From Corynebacterium maris DSM 45190 (GTDB taxonomy: Bacteria > Actinomycetota > Actinomycetes > Mycobacteriales > Mycobacteriaceae), in assembly GCF_000442645.1 (NCBI RefSeq), contig NC_021915.1, positions 1,240,001 to 1,304,000 on the forward strand: 64,000 nt of DNA, given 5' to 3'. A model generated the notes under the pieces. That model made no database searches, was not told where the DNA came from, and saw only the letters and a program-made list of their open reading frames with translations. Position 1 is the first letter of the stretch. Each line of letters starts with the position of its first letter. Positions 8,106 to 16,768 of this stretch are shown here, piece after piece. The position numbers and the translations under genes are program-made.

Positions 8106-8963
8106 CTAGTCCTCGTCGACCAGCGCATTCGCCCCGGAGAAGAACTCCCGGGTCCAGCGCTCGTCCTTGTACTGCGCCGGCACCGCGCCCGCCAACAGCG
8201 GCTTGGCCAGGGCGGCGGCCTCCGCCGAGCCCTCGGCCGGCAACGGGGTGTCCGAGCCGAGCAGGATGATGTTGCCGTAGCGGCGCCCCTTGAGCATCGC
8301 CGGATCAGAGATGACCGCCACGTGCTCGAAGACTTGCGCCATGCCGGCCAGCTCCGCCTTGGCCAACCGTAGATCCGAGCGGTCGCCGCAGTTGGCGGCG
8401 TACAGCCCGCCCGGCGCCAGCGAGGAGTGCGCGGAGCGGAAAAATTCCAGCGTCGTCAGGCTCTCCGGGGTCGTCTCCCCGGCGAAGACGTCGCGGATGA
8501 TGACGTCCCGGGTGGCCGGTTTGAAGGAGTCGGTGACCCGGCGGGCCTCGCCGACGCGGATCTTGACCGTCGGCGCGCGCGGGATGTCGAACCACTCGCG
8601 CACATAGGACGCGAGCTTGTCGTCCAGCTCGACGACGGTGTGGCGCGACTCGGGCCAGACGTCCGCGAAGTAACGCGCCATCGTGCACGCCGCCCCGCCC
8701 AGGTGCGTCACGCGTAACCGGGCGGGATCGAGGTGGGCGTCGACGAAGTGCTCGATCGCGGCGGCGAGCCACCGCATGTACTCGAAGTCCAGGTCCCGCG
8801 GCCGGCCGATCGACACGTGCGAGGACGGCACCCCGTTGACGTAGAGGACATACGCGTCGGAGCGGAACTCGTCGGCGACGACCTCCGCCTTGCCCGTGGA
8901 GATCTCGTAGTTGCCGATGATGGAGGAGGCCGTGTTCACGGCCTGTGCACGCTTTCTTCCCAT
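8106..8963 (-). CDS. Spermidine-synthase-like methyltransferase-fold protein
   Basis: A 285-residue soluble protein with the Rossmann fold of spermidine synthases. It has a glycine-rich loop (LGGAACTMARYF, about 88-100), an acidic ribose-contact strand (VVELDD), and the RDVFAG and AANCGD segments seen in bacterial spermidine-synthase-like proteins. The substrate is not evident; it lacks a clear polyamine partner gene such as speD nearby. The start ATG at 8963 is followed by a lysine/arginine-rich N-terminus. Upstream on this strand a TACGGT hexamer lies 8 nt before the ATG, so a leaderless mRNA is possible. It is divergent from mnmA. Confidence 0.82.
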   Translation of the reverse strand: MGRKRAQAVNTASSIIGNYEISTGKAEVVADEFRSDAYVLYVNGVPSSHVSIGRPRDLDFEYMRWLAAAIEHFVDAHLDPARLRVTHLGGAACTMARYFADVWPESRHTVVELDDKLASYVREWFDIPRAPTVKIRVGEARRVTDSFKPATRDVIIRDVFAGETTPESLTTLEFFRSAHSSLAPGGLYAANCGDRSDLRLAKAELAGMAQVFEHVAVISDPAMLKGRRYGNIILLGSDTPLPAEGSAEAAALAKPLLAGAVPAQYKDERWTREFFSGANALVDED

Positions 8964-9046
8964 GTCGGCTCACCGTAGCGGAATACTGCCCGCACCTGGA
9001 GCGTTGGGTGATGAGGAAGGATTTTCTGCACACGGGCCTCAGGCGC

Positions 9047-9076
9047 TAGCGTGTGAGGGACTCAACGAGCAAGGAG
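9047..9076 (+). promoter_or_regulatory. mnmA promoter and ribosome site
   Basis: A TAGCGT -10 (9047-9052) is followed by a short leader carrying AAGGAG (9071-9076), 10 nt before the ATG. Confidence 0.5.
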
Positions 9077-9086
9077 CGCACAACAC

Positions 9087-10172
9087 ATGCGAGTATTGGC
9101 AGCCATGAGCGGGGGAGTGGATTCCTCCGTCGCCGCCGCCCGCGCCGTCGAGGCGGGCCACGAGGTCATCGGCGTGCACCTGGCGTTGTCCCGCGACGCC
9201 CAGCAGACCCGGGAAACCGCGCGCGGCTGCTGCTCGCTCGAGGACTCCGCGGACGCCCGTCGCGTGTGCGACAAGCTGGGCATCCCCTTTTACGTGTGGG
9301 ACTTCTCGGACCGGTTCAAAGAAGACGTCATCGACGATTTCGTCGACTCCTACGCCGTGGGCGAAACCCCGAACCCGTGCCTGCGCTGCAACGAGAAGAT
9401 CAAGTTCGCCGCCCTCTTAGAGCGCGGCATCGCGCTGGGCTTCGACGCGGTGGCCACCGGCCACTACGCCATCATCGACGAGGACGGCTACCTGCGCCGG
9501 TCCTTAGACGAGAAGAAGGACCAGTCGTATGTCCTGGGCGTGCTGGAAAAGCACGAGCTCGATCACTGCCTGTTCCCCGTCGGCGACACCGAGAAGCCGC
9601 AGATCCGCGAGGAAGCGGCCGCCCACGGCTTCTCGACGGCCGGCAAGCCCGACTCCTACGACATCTGTTTCATCCCCGACGGCAACACCCAGGCCTTCTT
9701 GGGTGCGCGCATCGGGTTGCGCCCGGGCATGATCGTCGACCAGGACGGCACGGAGCTCAAGCAGCACGACGGCGCCTGGAACTACACCATCGGCCAGCGC
9801 AAGGGGCTGGACATCAAGGCCCCCGCGGCAGACGGTCGCCCGCGCTACGTCACCGACATCGACGCCGACACCGGCACCGTGACCGTCGGGCCCCGTGCGG
9901 CGCTGGCGGTCACCCGCATCGAGGCCGACCGGCTGAAGTTCCTGCACCCGGCGATGGACGGCGAGTTCGACTGCGACGTGCAGGTCCGGGCCCATGGGTC
10001 GGTCGCCGCCTGCCGCGCCCGGGTCAGCCGCGACGACGACCGCATGGTCCTCGAACTGACGGAGCCGCTCGAGGGCGTCGCCCGCGGCCAGGCCGCGGTG
10101 CTGTACCTGCCCGCCGAGGACGACCTCGGCGACATCGTGCTGGGTTCCGGCACGATCTGCGCCACCGCTTAA
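9087..10172 (+). CDS. mnmA: tRNA 2-thiouridine(34) synthase MnmA
   Basis: A 361-residue enzyme that adenylates and thiolates U34 of Glu, Gln and Lys tRNAs. The PP-loop SGGVDSS is at residues 8-14. The catalytic pair is Cys101 (in NPCLRCN) and Cys194 (in DICFIPDG). The GQRKG segment and C-terminal beta-barrel are present, and length is normal. The MetE-like gene starts 11 nt after its stop, so the two are probably cotranscribed. A long open frame spanning both genes is a coincidence and not a fusion, because this stop codon intervenes in the true frame. Confidence 0.96.
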   Translation: MRVLAAMSGGVDSSVAAARAVEAGHEVIGVHLALSRDAQQTRETARGCCSLEDSADARRVCDKLGIPFYVWDFSDRFKEDVIDDFVDSYAVGETPNPCLRCNEKIKFAALLERGIALGFDAVATGHYAIIDEDGYLRRSLDEKKDQSYVLGVLEKHELDHCLFPVGDTEKPQIREEAAAHGFSTAGKPDSYDICFIPDGNTQAFLGARIGLRPGMIVDQDGTELKQHDGAWNYTIGQRKGLDIKAPAADGRPRYVTDIDADTGTVTVGPRAALAVTRIEADRLKFLHPAMDGEFDCDVQVRAHGSVAACRARVSRDDDRMVLELTEPLEGVARGQAAVLYLPAEDDLGDIVLGSGTICATA

Positions 10173-10183
10173 ACTGTGTGGCC

Positions 10184-11200
10184 ATGACCAACGCGTACGG
10201 ACTCGGACCTTTCCCCGGCACCTCTCTCAGCGAGGCCGCCGACGTGATCTTCAGCGAGACGGGCGACCACCCGCACCTGCCGCAGCTGCCGACCCGCGGC
10301 CTGGGCTCCGACGCGGTCGGGCGCACCGCCGCGCTGCTGGGGGAGATGCTCACCGTGGACCGCGGCCCGCGTTCCTGGATCATGACCCCGCGCCCGCAAC
10401 TGCTCACCCGCGCGTCCTGGGACCGGATCGAACGTGACCTCGACGAACTGGAGGGGATGTGGGGCTCCCGCCCGACGCGGCTGAAAACACAGGTCGTGGG
10501 GCCGTGGACGTTGACCGCCGACGTCGAGCTGAGCAACGGACACCGGGTGCTCACCGACCGCGGCGCCCTGCACGACGTGACGGAGGCGCTGATCGAAGGC
10601 GTCAACACCCATGTCGCCGACCTGGCCACGCGCTTCGACCTGCCCCTCGAGCAGATCGACGTGCAGATCGACGAACCGCGGTTGGCGACGGTGACCGCGG
10701 GTCGTTTGCCCGGCACCAGTGAGCTGGATGAAATCCGTGCCGTGCACCCGAAGGACGCCGGTGAAAGACTCGCCCACGTCGTGGAACAGCTGACGGCCGG
10801 GACCACCCTGCTCAACCTCACCGGGCAGCGAGTCGACTGGGAAGCCGCGGCACTCAGCGGGGCGGACACCGTGCAGCTGACCCTGGAGAAGGTGCGCGGC
10901 ACCGCCGATCTGGACGCCTTCGGCCAGCTGCTCACCGCCGGTCAACGCATTGGGGTGGGCATCACCGCCGCCAGCGACGAGATCGACGAACTGGGGGAGG
11001 TGCCCCGGGCCAAGGCGGTGGCCGTGGCGAAATTCTTCGACGAACTCGGCCTGCCGCGCCAGCTGCTGACATCCGCGATCGACGTGCACCCGACGGAGAC
11101 CGACACGTTGGTCGACGCCGACGTGCTGGCCGCCGCCGACGCCTACCGGATGGCCACCGCGGTCGCCGGCATGCTGGAGCGTGACGCCGGGGATCTGTGA
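10184..11200 (+). CDS. MetE/UROD-superfamily barrel protein lacking zinc-ligand cysteines
   Basis: A 338-residue protein resembling the C-terminal barrel of cobalamin-independent methionine synthase, keeping the QIDEP segment (near residue 165) and LTGQRVDW. From the ATG at 10184 it contains no cysteine at all, so it cannot bind the catalytic zinc through cysteines as MetE does. A true methionine synthase role is therefore doubtful, although such genes are usually annotated as methionine synthase II. GTG 10178 is an alternative start. It follows mnmA closely. Its TGA stop directly abuts the stop of the convergent serine hydrolase gene, with no spacer. Confidence 0.8.
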   Translation: MTNAYGLGPFPGTSLSEAADVIFSETGDHPHLPQLPTRGLGSDAVGRTAALLGEMLTVDRGPRSWIMTPRPQLLTRASWDRIERDLDELEGMWGSRPTRLKTQVVGPWTLTADVELSNGHRVLTDRGALHDVTEALIEGVNTHVADLATRFDLPLEQIDVQIDEPRLATVTAGRLPGTSELDEIRAVHPKDAGERLAHVVEQLTAGTTLLNLTGQRVDWEAAALSGADTVQLTLEKVRGTADLDAFGQLLTAGQRIGVGITAASDEIDELGEVPRAKAVAVAKFFDELGLPRQLLTSAIDVHPTETDTLVDADVLAAADAYRMATAVAGMLERDAGDL

Positions 11201-12172
11201 TCAACCCCCGCCCAACAGGGTGAGCGCGGCGCGTTCGAAACCTTCGCCCGGGGCGGCGGAGTCGGTGGTGAGGAACACCGCTTCCTCCCGCTCCGGATCC
11301 AGCACCAGCACCGACCGGAACCCGGTCGTCGCACCGTTGTGCCACCGCAAAGTGTAGCCCTCGGAGGTGGTGGCGGCCTGCCACGTGTAGTCGGGCAGCC
11401 CGTGCGCGAAGAGATGCCGCACAAACACCGCCATGTCTGCGGCCGTGCTGCGGATCGCACCGCACGGGGCGTAACCGTCGTCCACGTAGGCGGCCACCTC
11501 ATGACCGAACACAGACACCCCGCGGGGCTGGGCGTCAGCAGTGCCCAGCCCGGTGGCCGTCATCCCCAGCGGTCGGCACAGCCGGGTGCACAGCAACTCG
11601 GCGTAGCTCACCCGGTGGCGACGGGCGAGGACCTCACCTAAGACGCTGACCCCGAAGTTGGAATACGCTTGCGTGCCCCGGCCAGTCAGATCGGCGTTCT
11701 CCGCGGCAGCCAGCAGTTCCCCGGCGCCGACCCACCGATCTGGGTTGACGCCGAAAAACGCCCAGGCCACGCCGTGGCGCCAGGAGGTGGCGTGCATTCG
11801 CGGCAGGCCGGAGGTGTGCTCGGCGAGTTCGCGGAAAGTGAGGTCGCGCACCGCGATCGAATCCGGATCAATCCCTGATTCCGCCAGCAGCTGCGCAGTG
11901 AACACCTTCGTCACCGAACCGAGCTCCACGCAGGTGTGCTCATCGAAGCCTAGGCCGGCGAAGCGCACCTTCCCGTCGGCCAGATGAAAAGCGGTGACGT
12001 TGCGCGTGCCGTCCGGAACCAGCTCCGCCAGGCGTTTCGCGAGCTCCCGGTGACCCGTGGCCGGGGAACCGAGCCGGATGGGGCGAAACAGCCGGCGGGC
12101 GAGCAGCGCCAGCGAGAAGTAACCGACCGTTCCGGTCAGCAGAATACGGCGCAGGGTCTTGGCGGAGATCAC
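11201..12172 (-). CDS. Serine hydrolase of the beta-lactamase / AmpC-like fold
   Basis: A 323-residue protein with an N-terminal membrane anchor or signal segment (about 10-27). The SxxK motif is Ser86-Val-Thr-Lys89, the YxN motif is Tyr170-Ser-Asn172, and the third motif is His278-Asn-Gly280. These mark the class C beta-lactamase / D-aminopeptidase / esterase family. The HxG third motif, rather than KTG, favours an esterase or peptidase over a beta-lactamase, but the substrate is unknown. The GTG start is supported by TAATCT (12180-12185) ending 7 nt upstream, giving a leaderless mRNA. It is convergent with the MetE-like gene. Confidence 0.85.
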   Translation of the reverse strand: MISAKTLRRILLTGTVGYFSLALLARRLFRPIRLGSPATGHRELAKRLAELVPDGTRNVTAFHLADGKVRFAGLGFDEHTCVELGSVTKVFTAQLLAESGIDPDSIAVRDLTFRELAEHTSGLPRMHATSWRHGVAWAFFGVNPDRWVGAGELLAAAENADLTGRGTQAYSNFGVSVLGEVLARRHRVSYAELLCTRLCRPLGMTATGLGTADAQPRGVSVFGHEVAAYVDDGYAPCGAIRSTAADMAVFVRHLFAHGLPDYTWQAATTSEGYTLRWHNGATTGFRSVLVLDPEREEAVFLTTDSAAPGEGFERAALTLLGGG

Positions 12173-12179
12173 GGGTGTC

Positions 12180-12185
12180 AGATTA
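12180..12185 (-). promoter_or_regulatory. -10 element of the leaderless serine hydrolase gene
   Basis: Read on the minus strand this is TAATCT, 7 nt before GTG 12172, with no Shine-Dalgarno sequence. Confidence 0.6.
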
Positions 12186-12226
12186 GCTGCGCCCGGCGCC
12201 GCACGCAGGGAGGCGATCGCGCCGGG

Positions 12227-12916
12227 TCACCCCTGCATCGGCCAGGAGGTGTTCAGGTCGCTGGTGTCACGGCCGCGGGAGTCCAGGTATTTCTTCAGGT
12301 CCACCTGCATCTCGTAGTAGCTGACCGCCTGAAACTCCATGAGTTCGTCGGTGTTCATCGTCTTCAGCTCGGGGAAGGCCTTGTTCACCTGTTTCCAGGC
12401 CACGCGTGCGGCGGCCAGCGCGTCGGCGGTCGCCTCATGCGCGTTGTCCAACGACACGCCGTAGAACGCGCTGACGTCCGTGAGCGTGCGCTTGCCCTTG
12501 CGGTAGCGGTCTTTGGCTTTGTCGATGACGTACGGGTCGAACACTGGCCCGGTGACGGTGAAGTCCCCGGTCAGCTGCCGCAGGATCGTCAGGTCGTAGG
12601 AGGCGTTGTAGACCACCAACGTCAGCCCCTTCTCCCACCCTTCCTTGATGCGGCGGACGGTCTCCGCCAGCACGTCGTCGTGCGGGCGGCCCTCGGCGCG
12701 GGCTTTTTCGGTGGTGATGCCGTGGATCTTGGCCGCTTCCTCCGGGATCTCCACGCCCGGGTCAGCCAGCATCTCGTAAGGGTCGGAGGATGAGCCGTCG
12801 ATGGTCACCAGCGCGGAGGTCACGATCCTGGCTTCCATCGGATTGGCGGAGGTGGTCTCCAGGTCGAAGGACAGCATGCGCGAGGCGTCGAAAGTCGGGG
12901 CGGCGGGGCTAGTCAT
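12227..12916 (-). CDS. DnaQ-like 3'-5' exonuclease
   Basis: A 229-residue DEDD exonuclease resembling the epsilon subunit of DNA polymerase III. ExoI is Asp18-x-Glu20 (FDLETTS), ExoII is around Asp108 (NASYDL), and ExoIII is His160 with Asp165 (NAHEATADA). All four acidic residues and the histidine of a DEDDh enzyme are present. It lacks a polymerase domain, so a role in proofreading or nucleic acid trimming is likely. The start ATG at 12916 is fixed by TAGGGT ending 7 nt upstream. Longer in-frame extensions would run through the promoter of the divergent mycolyltransferase. Confidence 0.9.
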   Translation of the reverse strand: MTSPAAPTFDASRMLSFDLETTSANPMEARIVTSALVTIDGSSSDPYEMLADPGVEIPEEAAKIHGITTEKARAEGRPHDDVLAETVRRIKEGWEKGLTLVVYNASYDLTILRQLTGDFTVTGPVFDPYVIDKAKDRYRKGKRTLTDVSAFYGVSLDNAHEATADALAAARVAWKQVNKAFPELKTMNTDELMEFQAVSYYEMQVDLKKYLDSRGRDTSDLNTSWPMQG

Positions 12917-12923
12917 GTGCACA

Positions 12924-12929
12924 ACCCTA
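12924..12929 (-). promoter_or_regulatory. -10 element of the leaderless exonuclease gene
   Basis: TAGGGT on the minus strand, 7 nt before ATG 12916. Confidence 0.6.
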
Positions 12930-13067
12930 GTCACCGGAGTTGACGCCGCCTGCGTCGGCGGGGACGGTAGGGGAACGCACGTTCGGTAGATTCGTGGGGA
13001 AACTGTGTATCCACTAAAATATCCCGTTGATATCATGTCGCCCACCGGTTCGACCTTTCCGGACGCA

Positions 13068-14252
13068 ATGGAGCTTGCCTTGAAAAACCCCGCCACTGTC
13101 CGTCGCACTGCGGCGTCGATCGCGTCACTGGCGCTGGCCGCCACGCTGGCGTCACCCGTCCTCGCACACGCGCAGGACAACGACGCCGAGGCGAGTTCCG
13201 CCTCCGACGTCGTCGCCGGGTCCTCGCGCTCGCCGCTGTCCGGCGGCTCCTCCATCGACGTCGCGCTCAGCTCGGTCGACGCGATCGGGTCCAGTGAATT
13301 CCCCGTGCCGGAAGACCTCGTCGAGGTCAATGACGCCTACCCGCGTCCGTTCGGCGAGTCCTACGACAAGCCGGCGATCGCCGACATTGAGAAAGAAGAC
13401 CGACCGGGGGTTGATCGGTGGTTCGTCGAATCACCTGCCATGGCCCGCACCGTCGAGCTGCAAGTGCTGCCCGCCGCGGACCCCGACGAGCCCTCCCCGA
13501 TCCTCTTTCTGCTGGACGGGCTCAGCGCGCCGCGCAACTCCGGTTGGGTCAGCCACGCCGACCTCGAGGGGGCCTTCGTCGGCGACAACGTCACCGTGGT
13601 CATGCCCACCGAGGCCCGCGGCTCGATGTTCGTCGACTGGCACAACGATGATCCTGGCCTAGGCCGTAACAAGTGGGAAAGCCTCATCGCCACAGAACTG
13701 CCGCCCCTGCTCGCCGAGGAGGTACCCAACCACAACGGGAAGTTCGGCGTCGGCGGATTGTCGATGGGCGCCAGCGGCGCCGTGGCGCTGGCCAACGCCA
13801 ACCCCGAGGTCTTCGACGCCGTCTTCGGCATCTCCGGCTGCTACTCGACGACGTCGCCGGCGGGACGGATGATGGCCCACGGCACCGTCGAATCCCGCGG
13901 CGGGGACTCCGCCAACCTCTACGGCCCGGACAGCTCTGGACTGCGCGAGCGTTACGACGTCGTCAACAGGCCAGAAGGGCTGCGGGACATGGAGGTCTAC
14001 CTCTCCGCCACCACGGGCGCAGTCAGTGCGGGCGACGAAGAACACTACGGCGACGACGCGCTGGGCATGGCGCTCGGCGTCATTCTGGAGCAAGGCGCAA
14101 ACAGCTGCACCCGTGATCTGGACGCGGCCATGGGTCGGGCGGGGATGGATCACCAGGAGGTGGTCTTCCTGGATGAGGGCGCCCATGACTGGGCGATGTT
14201 CGCGGCCCAGCTCGCCCCCGCCTGGGAGCACATCAAGGACGGGTTGTACTGA
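13068..14252 (+). CDS. Secreted mycolyltransferase (antigen 85 / esterase D family), first of three tandem copies
   Basis: A 394-residue exported protein that should transfer corynomycolic acids between trehalose and arabinogalactan or trehalose monocorynomycolate in the envelope. The signal peptide (about 1-33) ends AHA before QDN. The serine nucleophile is Ser232 in GGLSMGASG and the catalytic histidine is His373 in AHDW. A GISGCYSTTS segment after the nucleophile elbow is shared with both following genes. Start is uncertain: ATG 13068, or TTG 13080 with GGAG 6 nt before it. It is the most diverged of the three, with VPNHNGK where the others have DAFHHNGK. Confidence 0.87.
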   Translation: MELALKNPATVRRTAASIASLALAATLASPVLAHAQDNDAEASSASDVVAGSSRSPLSGGSSIDVALSSVDAIGSSEFPVPEDLVEVNDAYPRPFGESYDKPAIADIEKEDRPGVDRWFVESPAMARTVELQVLPAADPDEPSPILFLLDGLSAPRNSGWVSHADLEGAFVGDNVTVVMPTEARGSMFVDWHNDDPGLGRNKWESLIATELPPLLAEEVPNHNGKFGVGGLSMGASGAVALANANPEVFDAVFGISGCYSTTSPAGRMMAHGTVESRGGDSANLYGPDSSGLRERYDVVNRPEGLRDMEVYLSATTGAVSAGDEEHYGDDALGMALGVILEQGANSCTRDLDAAMGRAGMDHQEVVFLDEGAHDWAMFAAQLAPAWEHIKDGLY

Positions 14253-14344
14253 CGCATTCCTGAACAGAAACTGTCTGCACTAAGGTGATCCCGCGGAAAC
14301 GCCGGGACCACTGGGAGATCGGGCGGCAAGAAGATGGAGGGTCA

Positions 14345-15505
14345 GTGAAAACAACCAGCACGCGCGTTCTGGCGGCGGCGACGGCAGCGATGATGGCTAT
14401 GTTCCCGGCGGTGGCGGGGGCCAGTGAATCGTCCGAGGACGTCAAGCGCACGGCCGTCCTCGAATCCTCCCGCTCGCCCTTGTCCAGTGGGCATTCCTTG
14501 GACCTGCTGGTCGACGCCGTCGACGCGGCCGGATCGTCCGAGAACGTCGTGGGCGGCCTGACCCGGAACTCGGACTTCCCGATCGCCCTGGACCCGAAGG
14601 TCGGCGCGTTGGCCCAGCCCGCCGTCGTCAAGATCGACGACAGCCACCGCCCCGGCGTGCAGCGCTGGTACGTCGCCTCGCCGGCGATGAGCCGCGTCGT
14701 CGAACTGCAGATCGTGCCCGCAAAGGACCTCGACAGGCCCGCGCCCATGTTGTACCTGCTCGACGGCGTCGACGCCGCCGCGGACTCCGAATGGATGACG
14801 GAAGCGCAAGTGCACCGACGCTTCACCGACGAACACGTCACCCTGGTGATGCCCACCGAAGCGCCGGCCTCGCTCTACCTCGACTGGTACGCCGATGACC
14901 CCGCGCTGGGCCGCAACAAGTGGGAGACCTTCCTCACCGAGGAATTGCCGCCCCTGCTGGAAAATCACGACGCCTTCCACCACAACGGCAAGCGCGGCAT
15001 CGGCGGGCTGTCCATGGGGGCGTTCGGCGCGGTGACCCTGGCCAACCGTAACCCGGAGCTCTACGACGCCGTGTTCGGCATCTCCGGGTGTTATTCCACG
15101 ACCTCGCAGATCGGCGAGGTCATGGTGCGCAACATCGTCGAGACCCGCGGCGGATCGCTGGACAACCTCTACGGCCCGGCGGAGCTGGGCAGGCGCGTCG
15201 CCTACGACGTGCAGTCGGATCCCAGCGGGCTGCGGGACATGGCCGTGTACCTGTCCGCCTCCGAAGGGGCGGCCTCGGCGGCCGACGAGGAGTTCTTCTC
15301 GCCGTACGGGCCCGACGTCGCACTCTATGCCATGGTGCTGGAGCAAGGCTCGCACAGCTGCACCATGGACTTCGACGCCGCCCTGAAAGACGCCGGCATG
15401 GATCACCAGAAGGTGGAGGTCCAGCGCGAGGGCATGCACTTCTGGCCGACGTTCAACGAGGCCATCAAACCGGCCTGGCGACACGTCGAACCGGTGTTGA
15501 GCTGA
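14345..15505 (+). CDS. Secreted mycolyltransferase, second tandem copy
   Basis: A 386-residue paralogue of the preceding gene. The signal peptide (about 1-28) probably ends AGA or VAG. The nucleophile is Ser223 in GGLSMGAFG and the histidine is His365 in MHFW. The GTG start follows GGAGG at 4 nt. The gap to the first copy is only 92 bp, so the cluster may be cotranscribed. The segment around DAFHHNGKRGI is nearly identical to the third copy down to the DNA level (37 identical bases from 14966), suggesting recent duplication or gene conversion. Confidence 0.88.
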   Translation: MKTTSTRVLAAATAAMMAMFPAVAGASESSEDVKRTAVLESSRSPLSSGHSLDLLVDAVDAAGSSENVVGGLTRNSDFPIALDPKVGALAQPAVVKIDDSHRPGVQRWYVASPAMSRVVELQIVPAKDLDRPAPMLYLLDGVDAAADSEWMTEAQVHRRFTDEHVTLVMPTEAPASLYLDWYADDPALGRNKWETFLTEELPPLLENHDAFHHNGKRGIGGLSMGAFGAVTLANRNPELYDAVFGISGCYSTTSQIGEVMVRNIVETRGGSLDNLYGPAELGRRVAYDVQSDPSGLRDMAVYLSASEGAASAADEEFFSPYGPDVALYAMVLEQGSHSCTMDFDAALKDAGMDHQKVEVQREGMHFWPTFNEAIKPAWRHVEPVLS

Positions 15506-16248
15506 CGCACGGCTTCGCGCCTCCGGCACGACGCGCTATTGTCAGAACTCATAACAGCATGTGAAAGGGAGTTTTGTGGACATCGGTACGTGGACAAAGA
15601 CCCCGGCGACGCTGGTAGCGGCCGCGGCGATCGCCTTGACGACGGCGTTTCCGCCGGGAGCCGGAGCCAACCCCGTCCAACAGTCGGCCGACGCCGTCTC
15701 CCCGGAGGTGATCGCCGAATCCTCGCAGTCGTCCTGGCCCACCGGCGGCTCGACGGACGCGGCGCTCAGCTCCGTCGAGGTGCTCGGCTCCACCAACATG
15801 CCCGTCGGCCCACTCTCCAGCGGCCCCATCGGGCAGCGGCCGGCCATCGACCCCGACGCAACCCCCGCAGTGGTCGACGTCAACGCTGATCCGAACCATG
15901 CCGGCGTGCAGCGCTGGACCATCGATTCGCCGGCGATGGGCAGGCACGTCGACGTGCAGGTCGCCCCGGCCGCCGGCCCCGGCCCGGCCCCGATGCTCTA
16001 TCTCCTCGACGGCGTCGACGCCCCGGCGGACTCCGGCTGGCTGCACCAGTCACGCGTCCACGACAACCCCGCCTTCAACGACGTCACCCTGGTCATGCCC
16101 ACCGGCGCCGGAGCGTCGATGTACGTCGACTGGTACGCCAACGACCCGGTGCTCGGGCAAAACCAGTGGGAGACTTTCCTCACCCGCGAGCTGCCGCCGC
16201 TGCTGGAAAACCACGACGCCTTCCACCACAACGGCAAGCGCGGCATCG
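14966..16248 (+). repeat. Identical 37-bp tracts in mycolyltransferase copies 2 and 3
   Basis: Positions 14966-15002 and 16212-16248 are identical, encoding the HDAFHHNGKRGI segment just before the catalytic serine. Flanking positions differ mainly at third bases. This is consistent with tandem duplication or conversion. Confidence 0.75.
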
Positions 16249-16754
16249 CCGGGTTGTCGATGGGCGCCAGCGGGGCAGTGGCCCTAGCCAACGCCAACCC
16301 CGGTTTCTACGACGCCGTGGCCGGGATCTCCGGGTGCTACTCGACGACCTCGCCCGCCGGCCGACTCATGGCGCACCACATCGTCAACGGCGCCGGCGGC
16401 GCCCTGGTCAACCTCTACGGCCCGAGCGGAGCCGCCAACTGGGACCGCTACAACGTCGCCGCCGACCCCTCCGGGCTCGCAGGCACCGCGGTCTATCTCT
16501 CCGCCTCGCAGGGCGCGTTCACCGAGGAGGAGCTGGAGTACTTCGCCGAGCGCCAATTCGCCGGCATGGTCAACGGCATGGCCCTGGAATGGGGCGCGGA
16601 AAGCTGCACCCGGGAACTCGACGACGCCATGCGTGAGGCCGGCATGACCCACCAGCAGGTCGAGATTCGGCCGGACGGAGTGCACAACTGGCCCAACTTC
16701 ACCGCGGCGCTGAACCGGGCCTGGAACACTATCGGCCCCGCCCTGCACCCCTAG
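15576..16754 (+). CDS. Secreted mycolyltransferase, third tandem copy
   Basis: A 392-residue paralogue. The signal peptide (about 1-36) has a hydrophobic AAAAIALTTAF core ending near GANP. The nucleophile is Ser228 in GLSMGASG and the histidine is His370 in VHNW. The GTG at 15576 is chosen over GTG 15561 because GGGAG sits 5 nt before it. Its stop codon is followed after 1 nt by the -10 box of ligA. The three copies differ mostly in the first 100 mature residues, which may set substrate or location. Confidence 0.88.
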   Translation: MDIGTWTKTPATLVAAAAIALTTAFPPGAGANPVQQSADAVSPEVIAESSQSSWPTGGSTDAALSSVEVLGSTNMPVGPLSSGPIGQRPAIDPDATPAVVDVNADPNHAGVQRWTIDSPAMGRHVDVQVAPAAGPGPAPMLYLLDGVDAPADSGWLHQSRVHDNPAFNDVTLVMPTGAGASMYVDWYANDPVLGQNQWETFLTRELPPLLENHDAFHHNGKRGIAGLSMGASGAVALANANPGFYDAVAGISGCYSTTSPAGRLMAHHIVNGAGGALVNLYGPSGAANWDRYNVAADPSGLAGTAVYLSASQGAFTEEELEYFAERQFAGMVNGMALEWGAESCTRELDDAMREAGMTHQQVEIRPDGVHNWPNFTAALNRAWNTIGPALHP

Positions 16755-16755
16755 C

Positions 16756-16761
16756 TAGAAT
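16756..16761 (+). promoter_or_regulatory. -10 element of leaderless ligA
   Basis: TAGAAT begins 1 nt after the mycolyltransferase stop codon and ends 7 nt before the ligA GTG. Confidence 0.65.
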
Positions 16762-16768
16762 CGGACGG

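Noticed and set aside
9053..11200. A single 715-residue open frame covering mnmA and the MetE-like gene
   Set aside because: Its first 377 codons are out of frame with mnmA and give an arginine/proline-rich nonsense translation. The real genes are MnmA in another frame and the MetE-like protein from 10184.
11201..12172. Beta-lactamase conferring resistance
   Set aside because: SxxK and YxN are present but the third motif is HNG rather than KTG and there is a membrane anchor, so an esterase or peptidase is at least as likely.
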